Of a DNA stretch of 64,000 nt, positions 21,721 to 33,650 are shown piece after piece. The notes beneath the pieces are model-generated. The model was not told where the DNA came from. It searched no databases and worked only from the letters and a program-made list of their open reading frames with translations. Source of the DNA: Symsagittifera roscoffensis (lineage: Eukaryota; Xenacoelomorpha; Acoela; Convolutidae); NCBI RefSeq assembly GCF_963678635.1, contig NC_087071.1:29500141-29564140 (forward strand), in the 5' to 3' direction. The position numbers were made by a program, and so were the translations under genes. Each line of letters starts with the position of its first letter. The stretch's first letter is position 1.

Positions 21721-21904
21721 TGTTTCAATCAGTCATCAAAGGCTTAACGAAGGACTGGCAGAACATTTGTTCTGCATGCTCTGCCAGTCTGTTGCCAGAG
21801 TTTTGCGCGGGGGAAAAACTGTTGAAGAGACTGTTTTCTAAAAATTTGCCAATTTTGAAATTTCAACTGCCATGCCAGTCTTAACAGAGTAAAGGTGAAC
21901 CGAC
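21721..21904. other. Unassigned spacer between MITEs
   Basis: A short inverted motif ctggcagaacatttgttctgcatgctctgccag lies at about 21755-21788 (arms ctggcag). Otherwise I see nothing to annotate. Confidence 0.4.
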
Positions 21905-22347
21905 GGCTCTTTTCCACTTTTCCCCTACCTTTCAAAATATCGATTTTTATGTTTGTTTTACGTGAAATTACGACTAAAGGCAGGATGTTACGATACGAAA
22001 CATGAAGAACAAATCTGGGCTCTTTTCCAGTTCCCCCCTTTCAAAATACCGAGTTTTATATTTGTTTTACGTGTTATTACGGCTAAATGCGTGATTTTAC
22101 GCGCTGTAAAGTATGAAGAGCAAATCTGTTCAGAATTGTCGATTTGTTCGCCCCGCCAAATTTCATTGCATTATGACAACGTTAAATAGACTTTTCAAAA
22201 TTGAGTTGGAAAGGGGGGGACTGGAAAATAGCCCAAAACTGTTCACAATTGTCAGTTTGTTCAACATGCTAACTTTCATCGGATTATGACAAGGTTAAAT
22301 AAGCTTTTCAATGAATTTGAAAGGGGAGGGGGGACTGGAAAAGAGCC
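21905..22347 (-). mobile_element. M1 copy split by another M1
   Basis: Outer element runs from GGCTCTTTTCCACTTTTCCCC to GGACTGGAAAAGAGCC, with flanks gaaccgac and gagccgac (7 of 8). Its interior breaks at aacaaatctg, where a second M1 copy (22018-22233) is inserted, and resumes at ttcacaattgtcagt. Confidence 0.88.
22018..22233 (-). mobile_element. MITE M1 nested in M1
   Basis: 216-bp M1 inserted in the outer M1. Flanking 8-mers are caaatctg (22010-22017) and caaaactg (22234-22241). The right tip is mutated (aaaatagcc). Confidence 0.9.
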
Positions 22348-22594
22348 GAGCCGACTCATCTCTTACCGCTTCTTGCAAATCCAACCTGCCTGACGGATAT
22401 TTCCTTCAAATGTTAAAATACTGAAAGAACTTCCTTTTCAGACTGGAGTAACAATTTTTAGTTTTCGAAAGTCACGTTATGCCTTTCCAAGGCACGTGGG
22501 GTTTGATAGATGATTAAAACGTTAGTATTTGAGAACAAAAAAAAATTATGAGAAAAATAGTTAGCAAACTGTGTTTGGGAGATTACGAGGTAGG

Positions 22595-22789
22595 GATATT
22601 TTGTCTTTTACGGCGTAACGGGGGGTTTTACACGGTTAATATGAAACTCAAATATAATTGTCAAATATTTTCAATTTTTTTTTGCCTAATTACTCCGCAT
22701 GCCAACTTTTTGTGAGAATCAGAAAACGTGAACAAAATTCCACTAGTAAAATTTTGAAGGTGAGGGAGGGGGAATTTGGAAAAAGAGCC
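22595..22789 (-). mobile_element. Decayed MITE M2
   Basis: Shares ggcgtaacgnggggttttaca, ggttaatatgaaactcaaat and cctaattactccgcatgcc with M2, ending ggaaaaagagcc at 22789. The left tip is unrecognisable. Confidence 0.65.
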
Positions 22790-22840
22790 GAAATTTTGCC
22801 CGGAGTTTGAGTTTTGGCTCCCCACATCGCGAGAAAGGGT

Positions 22841-23049
22841 GGCTCTTTTCCAATCCCCCCCTTTGATTTTTTCGGAAATTTAATACAGAAAAACTTATTT
22901 AAATTGAATTTTCATGCTATAAACTTGTCAGCGTGAACAGGTGAACAAACTTTCACAACATTTTTTACATGCAAAATGCCGTGTGAACAATTTTGAACAG
23001 CTTTATTTTGAACTTTTACGAGGGGGGGTGGGAAACTGAAAAGGAGCCG
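22841..23049 (-). mobile_element. MITE M3 copy
   Basis: 209-bp element, GGCTCTTTTCCAATCCCCCC to GAAACTGAAAAGGAGCC. Flanks gaaagggt and gaaaaggt match at 7 of 8. Confidence 0.88.
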
Positions 23050-23081
23050 AAAAGGTATACCCATATTCTATAAAAAACATA

Positions 23082-23279
23082 GGCTCTTTTTCCTTCCACC
23101 ACCTGCAAATTTTTATATTTGAAGTTACTGTTAACTTTGTCCGATTGACGTGGAATTTGACATTCAGATTAGTTTGGCCATAACGAACATATTTGGTCTT
23201 CATAATTAACCTTGTAAAACCACTCGTTAGACCATAAAGCTCATGCTTGAGTGAGGTGGGGGGAAAAGGAAAAAGAGCC
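23082..23279 (+). mobile_element. MITE M2 copy
   Basis: 198-bp element, GGCTCTTTTTCCTTCCACC to GGAAAAGGAAAAAGAGCC. Flanks aaaacata and aaaacatt (7 of 8). Confidence 0.9.
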
Positions 23280-23349
23280 AAAACATTCTATTGGGCTTCC
23301 ACCACATTTTGTTTTTTATTGGGGTATTAAATGCGGGGTATTATTATTG

Positions 23350-23564
23350 GGCTCTTTTCCAGTCCCCCCTTTTCAAAATACCGAGTTTTATGTTTTTATT
23401 ACGTGTTATTACGACTAAATGCGTGATGTTACGCTGTAAAGTATGAAGAACAAATCTGTTCACAGTGGTCGATTTGTTCACCACGTCAAATTTTGTTGCA
23501 TTATGATAACGTTAAATAAGCTTTTTAAAATTGAACTTGAAAAGGGGGAAACTGGAAAAGAGCC
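23350..23564 (-). mobile_element. MITE M1 copy with perfect target duplication
   Basis: 215-bp element, GGCTCTTTTCCAGTCCCCC to GGAAACTGGAAAAGAGCC, flanked by identical tattattg (23342-23349 and 23565-23572). Confidence 0.96.
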
Positions 23565-23727
23565 TATTATTGGAGTATTATTGGGTGTAGTAGCCGGTTT
23601 TTGTATTACTGATGAAACAAGGAAAATTGCAAAGCTTTGACTGTTCGCATGAAGAAACGCTCAAATAAAAACATACGGAAACATTTCTTTATATATTTGA
23701 ACTGTTGATTCCTTGATTTTGTCTTTG

Positions 23728-24181
23728 TGGCTCTTTTCCAGTAAAAATTTTTCGAGCTAACCTTTTTTAGTCATTTTGGTTGCGTGGTAACTTTACGTTG
23801 TTCCAAATGCGAGCAAATTTTGCCGCCTCTCGAAATATTATATTTAGTTTTATCCTTGAATGCACGTGTTATAAATAGTTCATCAAATAAAAACTCCCAA
23901 ATTGAAAAAATTTTACTTTCATCACTGAATTGTGTCACCAAATTTTGACTTTTTCCATCCATGATGTTTGCTTGCTTTTTTCCAGTTCGCCCTTTGATTA
24001 TTCCAAAATCCGGTTTACAAAAGCCTATTTGAAACTTATTTTGATGCTCTTGACTGTAATAAAGCATGCCAGCGTGATAAATTGAACAGGTTTTTCAAAT
24101 TCTTTCAAAAGTACTATCTTAAGAAAAAATTAGACAGCTTCGAATTGCATTTTTATGAGATAGTGGGAAACTGGGAAAAGT
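23728..24181 (-). mobile_element. Decayed M3-like elements
   Basis: An isolated tip ggctcttttccagt at 23728, then 23971-24181 resembles M3 (ttttccagttcgccctttga, ccagcgtgataaattgaacag, ending gggaaactgggaaaag). The tips have lost the terminal GGC/GCC. Confidence 0.5.
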
Positions 24182-24836
24182 TTCCACGGAATACTGTTCA
24201 AAAAACATAACTTGTATTCCTTTTTCCTGCTCTTTTCTTAAATTGACAAAATAAGAATTTTTGAGTGTTTTTTTTTCAATTTACAGTGGCAATCCAGATG
24301 TAGTTAAAAGCTTCTTCTTCCCCAGTGTAATAGCATGCATTTCTAGCAATAATCTTGCAAGATTCTTTAAAGAGAAAAACTGAAAAAATCTTGTTGTGAA
24401 TTGTGTACCATACAAACCCGCATCCAAGTTTAGGCTTAAGTAATCGATTATAACGGATTATTATGTTAGTTTTTGACATTTTTTTTGAGTAGAATCACCA
24501 AAATTAGTTGTTTAGAGGATTTATTTTTTATTAAATTCTTGATATTTTCTAAGGGATTTTAACTTTTTATGATCCAATATAATGATTATAAATTATATCT
24601 AAAGACCCCTAAAATCAAAAATATTCAGTAATTACTGATTATAAGAGATTATAATCTCTCGTTTTGACAAAAATAATGTCGCAATTGATTCTTATTAGTT
24701 ATATCCTATGGCTTATTTTTTTCTGGCCAAGAAGTGATAAAAAATCTTCTCACACTTAAGTCCATCTAAACACAAAGTTGTACCTCAAAACAAAATTTTC
24801 ATAGAGATTCCTTCGTATTAGCTGAAAACTTCACGC
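24182..24836. other. AT-rich stretch, nothing recognised
   Basis: No supported gene. A palindromic gagattataatctc lies near 24648. Confidence 0.5.
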
Positions 24837-26034
24837 AATAGGTGAAAAGTAAATCTTCCAAAAAATAATAAAACCAAAATAAGATGCCATTTTTTCGGTG
24901 GTCAAAAAAATTGAAATGGGTATCATGAAACAGTTTTAAACGAGTACAAAACAAAAATTAAATGCAATAAAACTAAATTGATTGAAGACTTCTACTCCAA
25001 TGCTTCCATTTTTCATATAAAAAAACAACTTCTCTGAAAAGCATCAAATATAAGTAAGTCTCAAACAAGTCACAATGGTAACACAGATGGGTTATTTTTG
25101 ATTATTTTTGTGCTATAATTTGTTATATTTATGACATAGAATTGGGAAGATGGCTTTGAAATAATTGATTAAAAATGTATCGAAAAAAATGGAAGAACGA
25201 CTGATTCTTATCTAGGAAAAAATTATGTCAGTAATCATAATTTGTTTTCAAAGCGAGAGATTATAATCCTTCATCAGTTGAAAAAAAAATTTTTTTTCTC
25301 ATTTTTGGTAAAGCTGGTACTAAAGTCATAAAACAATTGATTATTAAAGCCTTAAAATGGATGCACCTTGGTCCAAAAATTTGTATCTTCGGAAATCTTC
25401 GTGATCCTGTAGAAGTTTTACTGTTGGCTTATTTAATATGCAATTTGCGCAAATCTCGGAATTTGCAATTTGTTCCAATCATTTTTTTCAGCTGAAATTA
25501 GCCAACAATAGACAGTTCCTGATTTTAAAAACCTTTATTTTCGAAGCTACAGTTGTAGTGTTCATAAAATATTCAAAATTGATGTATATATCTATTAAAA
25601 TGTTAATTTGCAATGCGTTCGTGTCTCTTTATTATGTTTTCTTCACATGAAGCAAAAGATGTTAGAGCATTTTCCTCTGTTAGATTTTGCTAAGCATTTG
25701 CTAGAGACTTAAAGAAACCTAAAAAGACATTCGAAAAACAAAAAACAGAAAAAAAACTTCGGAACGAAAATTGTAGTGGAAGGCTTATTGTGCTTACTTC
25801 TAGCCATTAGATTGCAAATCTTACGAGTAGCTTGCAAAATGAATATATTTTAAGGCAAATTTTCTACTGGGAAATTTGTATCGAGATTGCTGGTGTTAGA
25901 TCTGGTTTTCAGCAATTGGAATAGCTTCATGAACTTTGATATGAAACTGACCGGTGTTTAAGCAACGCGGTCAATTGAAAATTGAAAAGAATAAACCAGA
26001 CAGTCCCATTACACTGAAAACGCGTGTAATGTGT
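24837..26034 (+). repeat. Diverged ~1.2-kb tandem repeat, unit 1
   Basis: Pairs with 26035-27285 at an offset of 1197 bp near the anchor cggtggt (24896 and 26093). Shared blocks: gagtatcatgaaacagttt, gaagacttctactc, cataagtaagtctcaaacaa, cagctgaaattag and ccagacagncccattacactg. Non-coding by eye. Confidence 0.88.
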
Positions 26035-27285
26035 AATTACACAGAAAAATAACTCTGCCAAAAACTCATGAAACTAAAAAAAGCGAATGTTTCGGTGGTT
26101 AAAAAAATTGAAATGAGTATCATGAAACAGTTTTTAACGAGAACAAAACAAAAACAAAAAGCAATAAAATCAAATTGATTAAAGACTTCTACTCAAATGC
26201 TTCCAATTTTCACAAAAAAAAACAACTTCTCTGAAAAGCATCAAACATAAGTAAGTCTCAAACAAGTCACAATGGGCACACAAATGGGTTTTTTTTAAAT
26301 TATTTTCGAGCTAAATTTGTTTAATTTATAACAAAGAACAAAAAATATAGCATTAAAATAATTGATTAGAAATGTATCAAAAAAAGTGGAAGAACGACCT
26401 ATTCTTATCTTTGGAAGAAATTATATCAGTAATAATAAATTGTTTTGAGAGCGAGAGTTTATAATCCTTCTTCATTTTAACCCAAAAAATATTTTTTCTC
26501 AGTTTTGGTATAGCTGGTACTAAAGTCATAAAACAATCAATTATTAACGCTTATAAATTGATGCAACTGATCCAAAAATTTAAATCACCGGTAGAAGTTT
26601 CACTGTAGAAGTAAATCGCCGGTATTTAAATCACCGGTATTCAATTTAAATCACCGGTAGAAGTAGATGATCCTGTAGAAGTTTCACTGATGGCTTATTC
26701 AATATGCTTTTTGGGTAAATCTCTGTATTTGCAATTTTTTCCAATCGTTTTTGTTTTCAGCTGAAATTAGCTAACGGTTGACAACTCCTGCATTTATACC
26801 CCTTAATTTTTGAAACTACAGTTGTAATGTTTATAAAATTTATTTTTAAAATTAATATTTATATCGATTAAAATATTGATTTGCAATGCGTTCGTGTCTT
26901 TTTATTATGTTTTTTTTTCACATTATGCAAAAGATTTTAGAGCATTTTCCTCTGTTAGATTTGGCTAAACATCCGCTAGAGACTTAAAGAAACCTACCAA
27001 GACATTCGAAAAGCAAAAAACACAAAATTAATTTGGAATGAATATTGTAGTGGAAATCTTATTGTGCTTAATTCTTGCCATTAGATTGCAAAAAGAATAC
27101 ATTTTTAAGGCAAATTTGCTGCTGAGAAACTCATAACGAGATTGATGGTGTTAGATCTGGTTTTTAGCCATTGGAAATTTCTTATGGCTCCATGAACTTT
27201 GATATGAAACTGACAGGTGTCTAATCAACGCGGTCAAATAAACTTGAAAAGAATAAACCAGACAGACCCATTACACTGAAAATGC
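26035..27285 (+). repeat. Diverged ~1.2-kb tandem repeat, unit 2
   Basis: The second unit. It carries an extra expansion at 26575-26690 of taaatcaccggtagaagt-like words (aaatcaccggta four times with variation), not seen in unit 1. Substitutions and indels are frequent, so the duplication is old. Confidence 0.88.
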
Positions 27286-28565
27286 GTTACTTTTGTTATC
27301 AGACTTGTGCTTTTTTCGGAAGTTATGATGTAATTCAGAAGACAAGTTTGAAAGTTGAAATCAAAAATGAATTGAGAAATCTACAAAAAAAATCCGTTAT
27401 AGGTTCAAACACATAAAAATGTGACTTTATGAATCAATCAAAATGGATGGACAAATGACCCACCCAAAATGAAAAAATTAAATATATTCAGATTTGATAA
27501 TAAAGATTCGAGGTGTCATCAACAATTCGGAAAGTTTTAAGGGTCGAATAAAAAGTGACCAAATTTTTTTTGGAAGTGGCTCGCACAGAATTTTTTTTAG
27601 CGGAAACCGTTGTTTGGAAAACTTTGTTGACCTCTGTTTTGGACAGCCATATTCAAATTTTAGAGCTCTACGGAAACTAAAATGCATTGTTTTAAGCGCG
27701 AACTCCTGCTTTCAAAAATTGTATTAATAAATCAAAAACGCTTTAAGAAAAAATGATTGCTAGCCAGAAATGACTGTCGTAAACTCGTAAACGGACATAG
27801 GGGATCTTTTGAACCTTTTGGCAACCAGGTTTGAAGAAAGCTTTTTTCCCATTTTGAGGTCAAAATGTGGTTTGGAAAGGTACACAGTTTTGAGTCTGTT
27901 CGCTCTTGGATTCCAGAGACAAGTTTTCAATAATGTCTCATAATGTATATCTACATATATGTATATATATATATTTTTAATTAGTTATTTATTTATAATT
28001 AAATAATTGAAATTTATAATTTATAATTTGTTTATACAATTATTTATATATTTTCAGTTTTTGATTAGAAGAGAACACGAATCAGCATTTAACTTTGAAA
28101 TCTGAAAAACGCGATATCTGCCTACATCGTTTTATTTTTCTACTTCACTTCAATTTTCGCAACTCGTTTGCTCAAAACTCTTTTTCAAAGTTTCGATCCA
28201 TCTTTTAATCAGTACAATATTATGCTGATTGGCATTTTTTTCTAACATTTTTTTCTAATTTCAACTCTGTTCAATTAATTTGGACTTCTTATAAAAAACT
28301 AATTCTTTTCCATTTTTTTGTTTGGTTCGCTAGGAGTCCAGATTCAGTTTTCGATCATTTTTCTAGAAGATACTTTGATGAAATTGTCAGCGTATTATAC
28401 AAAGTCTAAATCATACTAGTAATATACAAAGTATATTTGTTTAGTCGGTCAAATAGAGTGCAACAAACAATCTCAAAACCTGTGCCGGTTTGATGAGGTA
28501 TCTACCTCGGAAGTTAAATTAGCAGTAAAAGTCTTTTAACTAGACGTTTTCCGGACCATGATACC
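27286..28565. other. AT-rich non-coding stretch with TA microsatellite
   Basis: No supported gene. A (TA)n-rich tract occupies about 27945-27980 (catatatgtatatatatata) followed by A/T-only DNA to 28050. Confidence 0.5.
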
Positions 28566-28839
28566 GGACCAAGTTAAAACCCTCCCACCCTCCTCTTAAG
28601 TTCATTTTCAATCACACGTAGCTTTCAAATTTGAGATGGTGCGCTAAATTTTGGAAACCACTTTAAAAAGGCTATCAGGCGCTCTTCTAGGTTTATAAAC
28701 TCCGAACAATGTTTTCAATTGTTTCAATACACTTGCCCGGCGTAACTTTCACAATTTTTTTTGTACTACTCCGATCCAAACTCGTTCAGGTTTTTCCAGA
28801 TCTCTATCAAAAACGGCCCACAGGGAGTTCACTTGGTCT
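28566..28839 (+). mobile_element. Small TIR element, GGACCAAGTT family
   Basis: Left end ggaccaagttaaaaccctcc and right end ggagttcacttggtct are inverted copies; about 274 bp, non-coding. A second, 76-bp relative lies at 28901-28976. Confidence 0.6.
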
Positions 28840-28900
28840 TTTGTATCCGGTTCTATTAGCTTCGCATCCCTGTTGAATTAAAAATAAAATTAATGATAAG

Positions 28901-28976
28901 GGACCAAGTTAACACCCTCCCACTCTCCTCTTAAATTTAAATTGAAATACTGGATTGGAGGGCTTTAACTTGGTCT
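28901..28976 (+). mobile_element. Small TIR element, GGACCAAGTT family, short version
   Basis: ggaccaagttaacaccctcc at the left and ggagggctttaacttggtct at the right, separated by about 36 bp. It looks like a deleted derivative of the same family. Confidence 0.65.
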
Positions 28977-29479
28977 TATTTTGGGGTGCGGGAAGATGAT
29001 AATATGATCCTTTTTTTTAAACAATTTTCCTTGAAATCGAGAATTATTATCCTGGGTTGCTTTTCTATCCTTCCGCTTGCTCAGTCCAGTCCAGGAAAAC
29101 AGAGAAACACGATTTTAGCTCACTGACAATTTTCGATAATTTTTCTGAGAAATTGAAAATTATATAATTTCGAGGCCAAACTGTGATTTTTTGATACCAG
29201 CCTTTTCATGTTTAAAATCAAAACGGCGGCGGAATCAGTTTGTTCAAGTTATGAACTCCGTAATTGAATGCAATCGAAATATTTCGTCAAACTAATGATA
29301 GCTAATTATTCATAGGAAGCTGAAATATTTTAATTTGTCTCAAACAATCAAAAATAACAAGACTATGCTAATTTCCAAGTGACGAAAATAAGAGCAGTAA
29401 ACTAAATAAATTGCTGTTTTTAAAAAGAAACTTTGAGCAAGGAGCTCAAATTAGTTTCAGCTTCTAGTACATATGCTTT
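28977..29479. other. Unassigned AT-rich stretch
   Basis: No supported gene or repeat recognised. Confidence 0.4.
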
Positions 29480-29870
29480 GGTCCCAGGCTCAGAAGCGGA
29501 TTTAGGGAGGGGCGGGAGTGCGGACGCTTCTTCTCATGGATTCTATCCCCTGCCGACACAAAGGGTCCCCTTTTTACACTAGTTTGAGATATCCATGTTT
29601 CACTGACTGACGTTAAACTTTTTCTGAAAGCACAATCGTTGCCTGTGTACACTGATTTTGAGAAAGGTGCGCGCGCCAAAAAACGCCTTTTCTTGGTAAA
29701 AAATTTCCACAAAATGAATTAAAATGCCCTTTCGGCCTGTTCTGCAAAAGATTCGGTTGCGGCGCAGAAAGTTTGGTTGACATAAGGTCCTGATAAAGAT
29801 TTGATCAATCAATTAAAAAAATTGTCGACAAAATTTTGAAAATGTTAGATATCCGCCACTCCTGGAGAAA
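29480..29870 (-). repeat. Dispersed repeat R4, minus orientation
   Basis: Its complement matches 19300-19560 (ggcgcgcgc block, tgtcgg...gggatagaatcc block). Ends resemble inverted copies: agaagcggatttagggagg at the left and atatccgccactcctgg at the right. About 390 bp, non-coding. Confidence 0.65.
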
Positions 29871-29989
29871 ATTCGAGTACCGCGCGGAACCAGTCTGTTA
29901 AAATCTTTACATTTCTTCACACTCTGAATTTTTTGATTTTCCAACTAAATTTTTTTTATTGAGAAAAACAAAAAAAAATGTTTTCAGGC

Positions 29990-31911
29990 TAGTATGCCAG
30001 TACAGCTTGTTATAAAACCGCATACACAGAAATTTAAAATTAGCCTGAAATATAGTCATGAGACCTTCTGGTCAGTTTTCAGACTTCTCTGAGCGAAAAA
30101 ATAAATTGTTTTCTCAATTAGTTTGCTCCAGTTTTTCATCGTTATGGACCAAAACGCAAAAAACTAAAACTAGTTTTTTTTTCAAAAAAAGTTTCGTAAA
30201 AGAAAAAAGAGGAATTATTAAAACTAACCTGTTGAAAAGATAATTCATGTTTCCTAGCTATTTTTTTCGTTCAATAGATCTTGATAATTTGTAAAAAAAA
30301 ATTTCTTGACGTTTCTGGTTGTTTTGTACGTTTTCGAGGTAAATTCATCCCAATTTATCTCATAGTTAACGAAACATTTGAGCTTTTTCTGAAATCTTAA
30401 ATGCTATGAGTTTTTCTGCAAAATTTGCGCCAGTTGTTAAATTTTTTGTGTCTTCTTTGTTTTCATTTTCTATATAACTCTTCATCAATTATTACGTTGC
30501 GTAAAGTGTTTTTTGAGAAGTTTTGGGACTAATTAAATGATTGTTTCAAAATTTTAAATATAAGATTAGAAGTATGCATGTTGCGTGTTTTCCTTGCAAA
30601 TCTTATTGGATCGAATCTACGCTGAGGGAAACTTTTACTGTAAAGTCTCTTGAGATCATTATCCAGTTGTTTTATGACACTTTTGTTAGAAGTACCATAA
30701 ATGAAAATGCCATAATGGATAAAAGGTTGCACAAATGCTTGTTATACATTGATCAATTTTTTCTTGTTTAAGCGTTTTGTTTTTTAATAGAACAAACCGC
30801 AGTACATATTTACTTTCTTTGCGAACAAAAACGTGATTAATGAAACCAAAGTTATTGCTTATTCGTATTCCTAAAAACTAACTGATTTTTTCTGTTTTGG
30901 TTTTTTCGAAATTGGACTATTTTGTTTTATTGAATTCGAGGGTGAGAATGTTTTTTGTTGGCCAGTTTTAAAGCTAAATTTAAAATTGCAGTGTCTGCAG
31001 CACTCCAAACAACTTTTTTTCAGTGATGATTTACGTTTACTAAGATATGTAAATTCCGTCCTTTCAAGGTAGGACGCCAAAAGTTCGAAAAAGGGACTAC
31101 GCAATCCATCAAAACATTGCGATGATTTTTTTATTGTCCCACTGAACGCGGATTATTTCGATAAGTGACACTACGGCATTAAATGATCTTCGATTTTGTT
31201 TGAAGCTAAAGTGTAAACTGTAGAACTCTTTGGTTCTTGAAAAAATCGTTCTTTTTTCTATTGTTACTTTATATTAAATTATTTCTCTCTAAGCAGGACG
31301 TAACGAAATGGGCCTGTAGCTTTCTGGTTTACCTTTAGATCCCTCCTTATGAACCAAAATTTTTTTTTGCAGTTTTTGAGCACGCTGGAAAAATCCTTTT
31401 CAGAACACTTTTGGAATACATCTTTCAGCACTGGGGCATTTTCGTTGAATAGTGATTTCAGGAAAATATATGTCAAATTGAATCAATCTGTGTTTTTTTA
31501 TGATTTTAAATTTTGTAAAGTCTCAAGATTTTTAGCCTTGACATTGAAGTAAATTTTTTCGCCTCTCTTTAACTATGCTGCTTTTTTCATATCCTTGGCT
31601 AGTTTTCTCAAATGATTGAAGAAAAGTTACTGAAACCTTCAACTTCTCTTTCATCAAAATTTTTTCTAATAAGTTTTGATTCACTTTTACCAGATACTTC
31701 TTTGACATGTTTGAAAATTTCCTTTCAAATAATTTTACTCTCTGTGTTAAATTTCTCTTGGTTTTATGACCTTTTTTGTCCCGTATTAGATGCACATATT
31801 TTTTGCCTGACCACTAAACGTTTCACGCATTATGGCCGCCTAAATTTTTATTTCTTGTTTGCTGCATTTTTTAATGAGTTATCTACCAGTACTTTTTCAT
31901 TTATAGTCTGA
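29990..31911 (-). pseudogene. Degenerate LINE (non-LTR retrotransposon) pol remnant
   Basis: Minus-strand frames in LINE order. 31279-31476 holds an RT N-terminal-like part (NENAPVLKDVFQKCSEKDF). 30871-31104 holds FFELLASYLERTEFTYLSK, resembling the RT segment before the PQG box. 30529-30732 holds the LINE C-terminal pattern YGIFIYGTSNKSVIKQLD. Frameshifts and stops separate the pieces and no catalytic xxDD box is visible. The 30000-30240 tail is the 3' end shared with the inverted copy at 32.75-33.0 kb. Clade not determined. Confidence 0.6.
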
Positions 31912-32219
31912 TTTTAGTGCGAATCATCAAATCAAATTGACTTTTGAAGAAGACAATAGACAAAACTGACTAACTTAAAGTTTACACAAAACCCGTAATC
32001 AGCTCTAAAAGAAATTGAACGTTGACTGAAAGAATGTCAAATGCAACAAAAACAGTGAGTTTCAAAAATCAAAAAAGAAACAATCATTTAGCTACTTACT
32101 AATACCAACAAGCAAAAAATCGGTTTCGTTAACCACGTTTCTACTCTCCAGAAAAAAGGAAACAGGTTTTGCAGTTTATTCTGTCAAATGAGAAATTTCT
32201 TAAATAAGAAATAATTGAT

Positions 32220-33005
32220 ACATGAATACCCTGCATCTGTGCTACCTATTCTCCAATATGGGGTTTTGATTTATTGTAATTCATAGAAAAGTGTCATGAA
32301 AAAACTGGATAATGATCTCAAGAGACTACACAGTAAAATTTCTTTAAGCTTGGATTCGATTCAATAAGATTGGCACAGAAACACACAGAAGGTATGATTC
32401 TACTGAATTTCACATGTATGAACTATATAAAACATTAAGTTAAATACTCGAAAAAATCTGATGAAGACTCAAGTAAAAAATCAAAATAAATGGAACTCTC
32501 GAAAAAAAACTTAACATCTGATGCAAGTTTTGAAAAAAAACTCTATGCATATAAGACTTTAAAAAAACGCTCAATTGTATCGTTTTCTATTGGATAAATT
32601 GAGACGAGCTTACCCTAAAATGTACAAAACAGCCACAAATATCAGGAACAACCTTTTTTAGATTGAACAATGAAAATCTATTGAACATAAACTTAGCTAG
32701 GGAACTTGAAATAACTCTTAACAGGTTAGTTTTAAAACTTTCTCTTTTATTTCCTCTGAAAAATTGTTTGAGAAAAAGAACTAGTTTTAGCTTTTTGCGT
32801 TTTGGTCAATACCGAAGAAAAACTGGAGCAAAGTTTTCGAGAAAGCAATTGAATTTTTCCGCTCAGAGAAGTCTGAAAACCGACCAGAAGTTCTCAAGAC
32901 TATGTCTCAGGCTAATATTTAATGGTTGTAAATGCGGTTTTCTAACAAGCACTGCTGGAATACCAGCCTTAAAACAGTTCATTATGTTTCTTATTGAATT
33001 TTTTT
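32220..33005 (+). pseudogene. 5'-truncated LINE fragment, head-to-head with its relative
   Basis: Complementary to 30000-30730. Near 32255 the plus strand reads YGVLIYCNS, a stop, then KSVMKKLDNDLKRLHSK, matching the minus-strand C-terminal region of the neighbour. 32779-32920 matches the complement of 30040-30175 (ctagttttagctttttgcg, gaccagaagttctcaagac). The 114-aa frame at 32663-33007 lies in this shared tail and is probably not a gene. Confidence 0.65.
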
Positions 33006-33440
33006 AAGTTAAAATTAGAAAATTTCAGATCATGCGTAAAAATAAGCAGGATAAAATTAATGGCAAGTAAAATTGACGATGCTGAAAAAATCCGACGAAG
33101 CTAAAGGTCTAATTTGAGTCTAGTTTTGATCTAAAATTGATCCATTCTGATTTATTAATATAGCATTCTGATTCAATACTATACCATTCTAATTTCCGTG
33201 GTGTTTGTACCGAACGAATTTTGGCGTTGGGTTTTCTATCGGCCATCTGTTCAAAAGGTTTTTAATGGAAACAGAAGGAATTTTTTGAGAAGAAAAATGC
33301 AATTTTGTTTATTTGTATTCGAACGTAGAATGCGAACTAACGTACGTACTCGGCATTACTGACAATTGGAAAGCAAGAACTCGAAGTTTTTTTAAATCAT
33401 TTTGGTAAGTCATAAATTGTCGCACTCAAAACTGTTTATT
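33006..33440. other. Unassigned stretch
   Basis: Nothing recognised apart from two gattcaatacta/attctgat-like words near 33150-33190. Confidence 0.4.
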
Positions 33441-33650
33441 TTTTTACTCTATAAATGAGTTTATAAATGAGTTTATCGAAGTTTACAGAAAAAGCTTGGC
33501 TCTAGACCGACAGATTATTTTACTCTATAAATGAGTTTATAAATGAGTTTATCGAAGTTTAAAGAAAAAGCTTGGCTCTAGACCGACAGATTTGCAGACC
33601 AGATACTTTTCGAGGACAAACCGACCAGATATATTTCGAGGACAAACAAT
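33441..33650 (+). repeat. Two short tandem duplications
   Basis: A ~73-bp unit (tactctataaatgagttta to ctctagaccgacagat) occurs twice at about 33445-33592, almost identical, and itself contains ataaatgagttt twice. Then accagatacttttcgagg/accagatatatttcgagg, about 27 bp, occurs twice at 33598-33648. Confidence 0.92.

Noticed and set aside
21755..21788. ctggcag inverted arms as a terminator or attachment site
   Set aside because: Short and isolated in non-coding DNA; no gene nearby and no second copy.
31612..31911. 99-codon plus-strand Ser/Phe/Leu frame
   Set aside because: Antisense to the minus-strand LINE remnant.
32663..33007. 114-codon frame considered as a gene
   Set aside because: It coincides with the LINE tail shared with 30.0-30.2 kb and has no motif.
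33441..33650. Possible CRISPR-like array
   Set aside because: Only two contiguous copies without spacers; simple tandem duplications.
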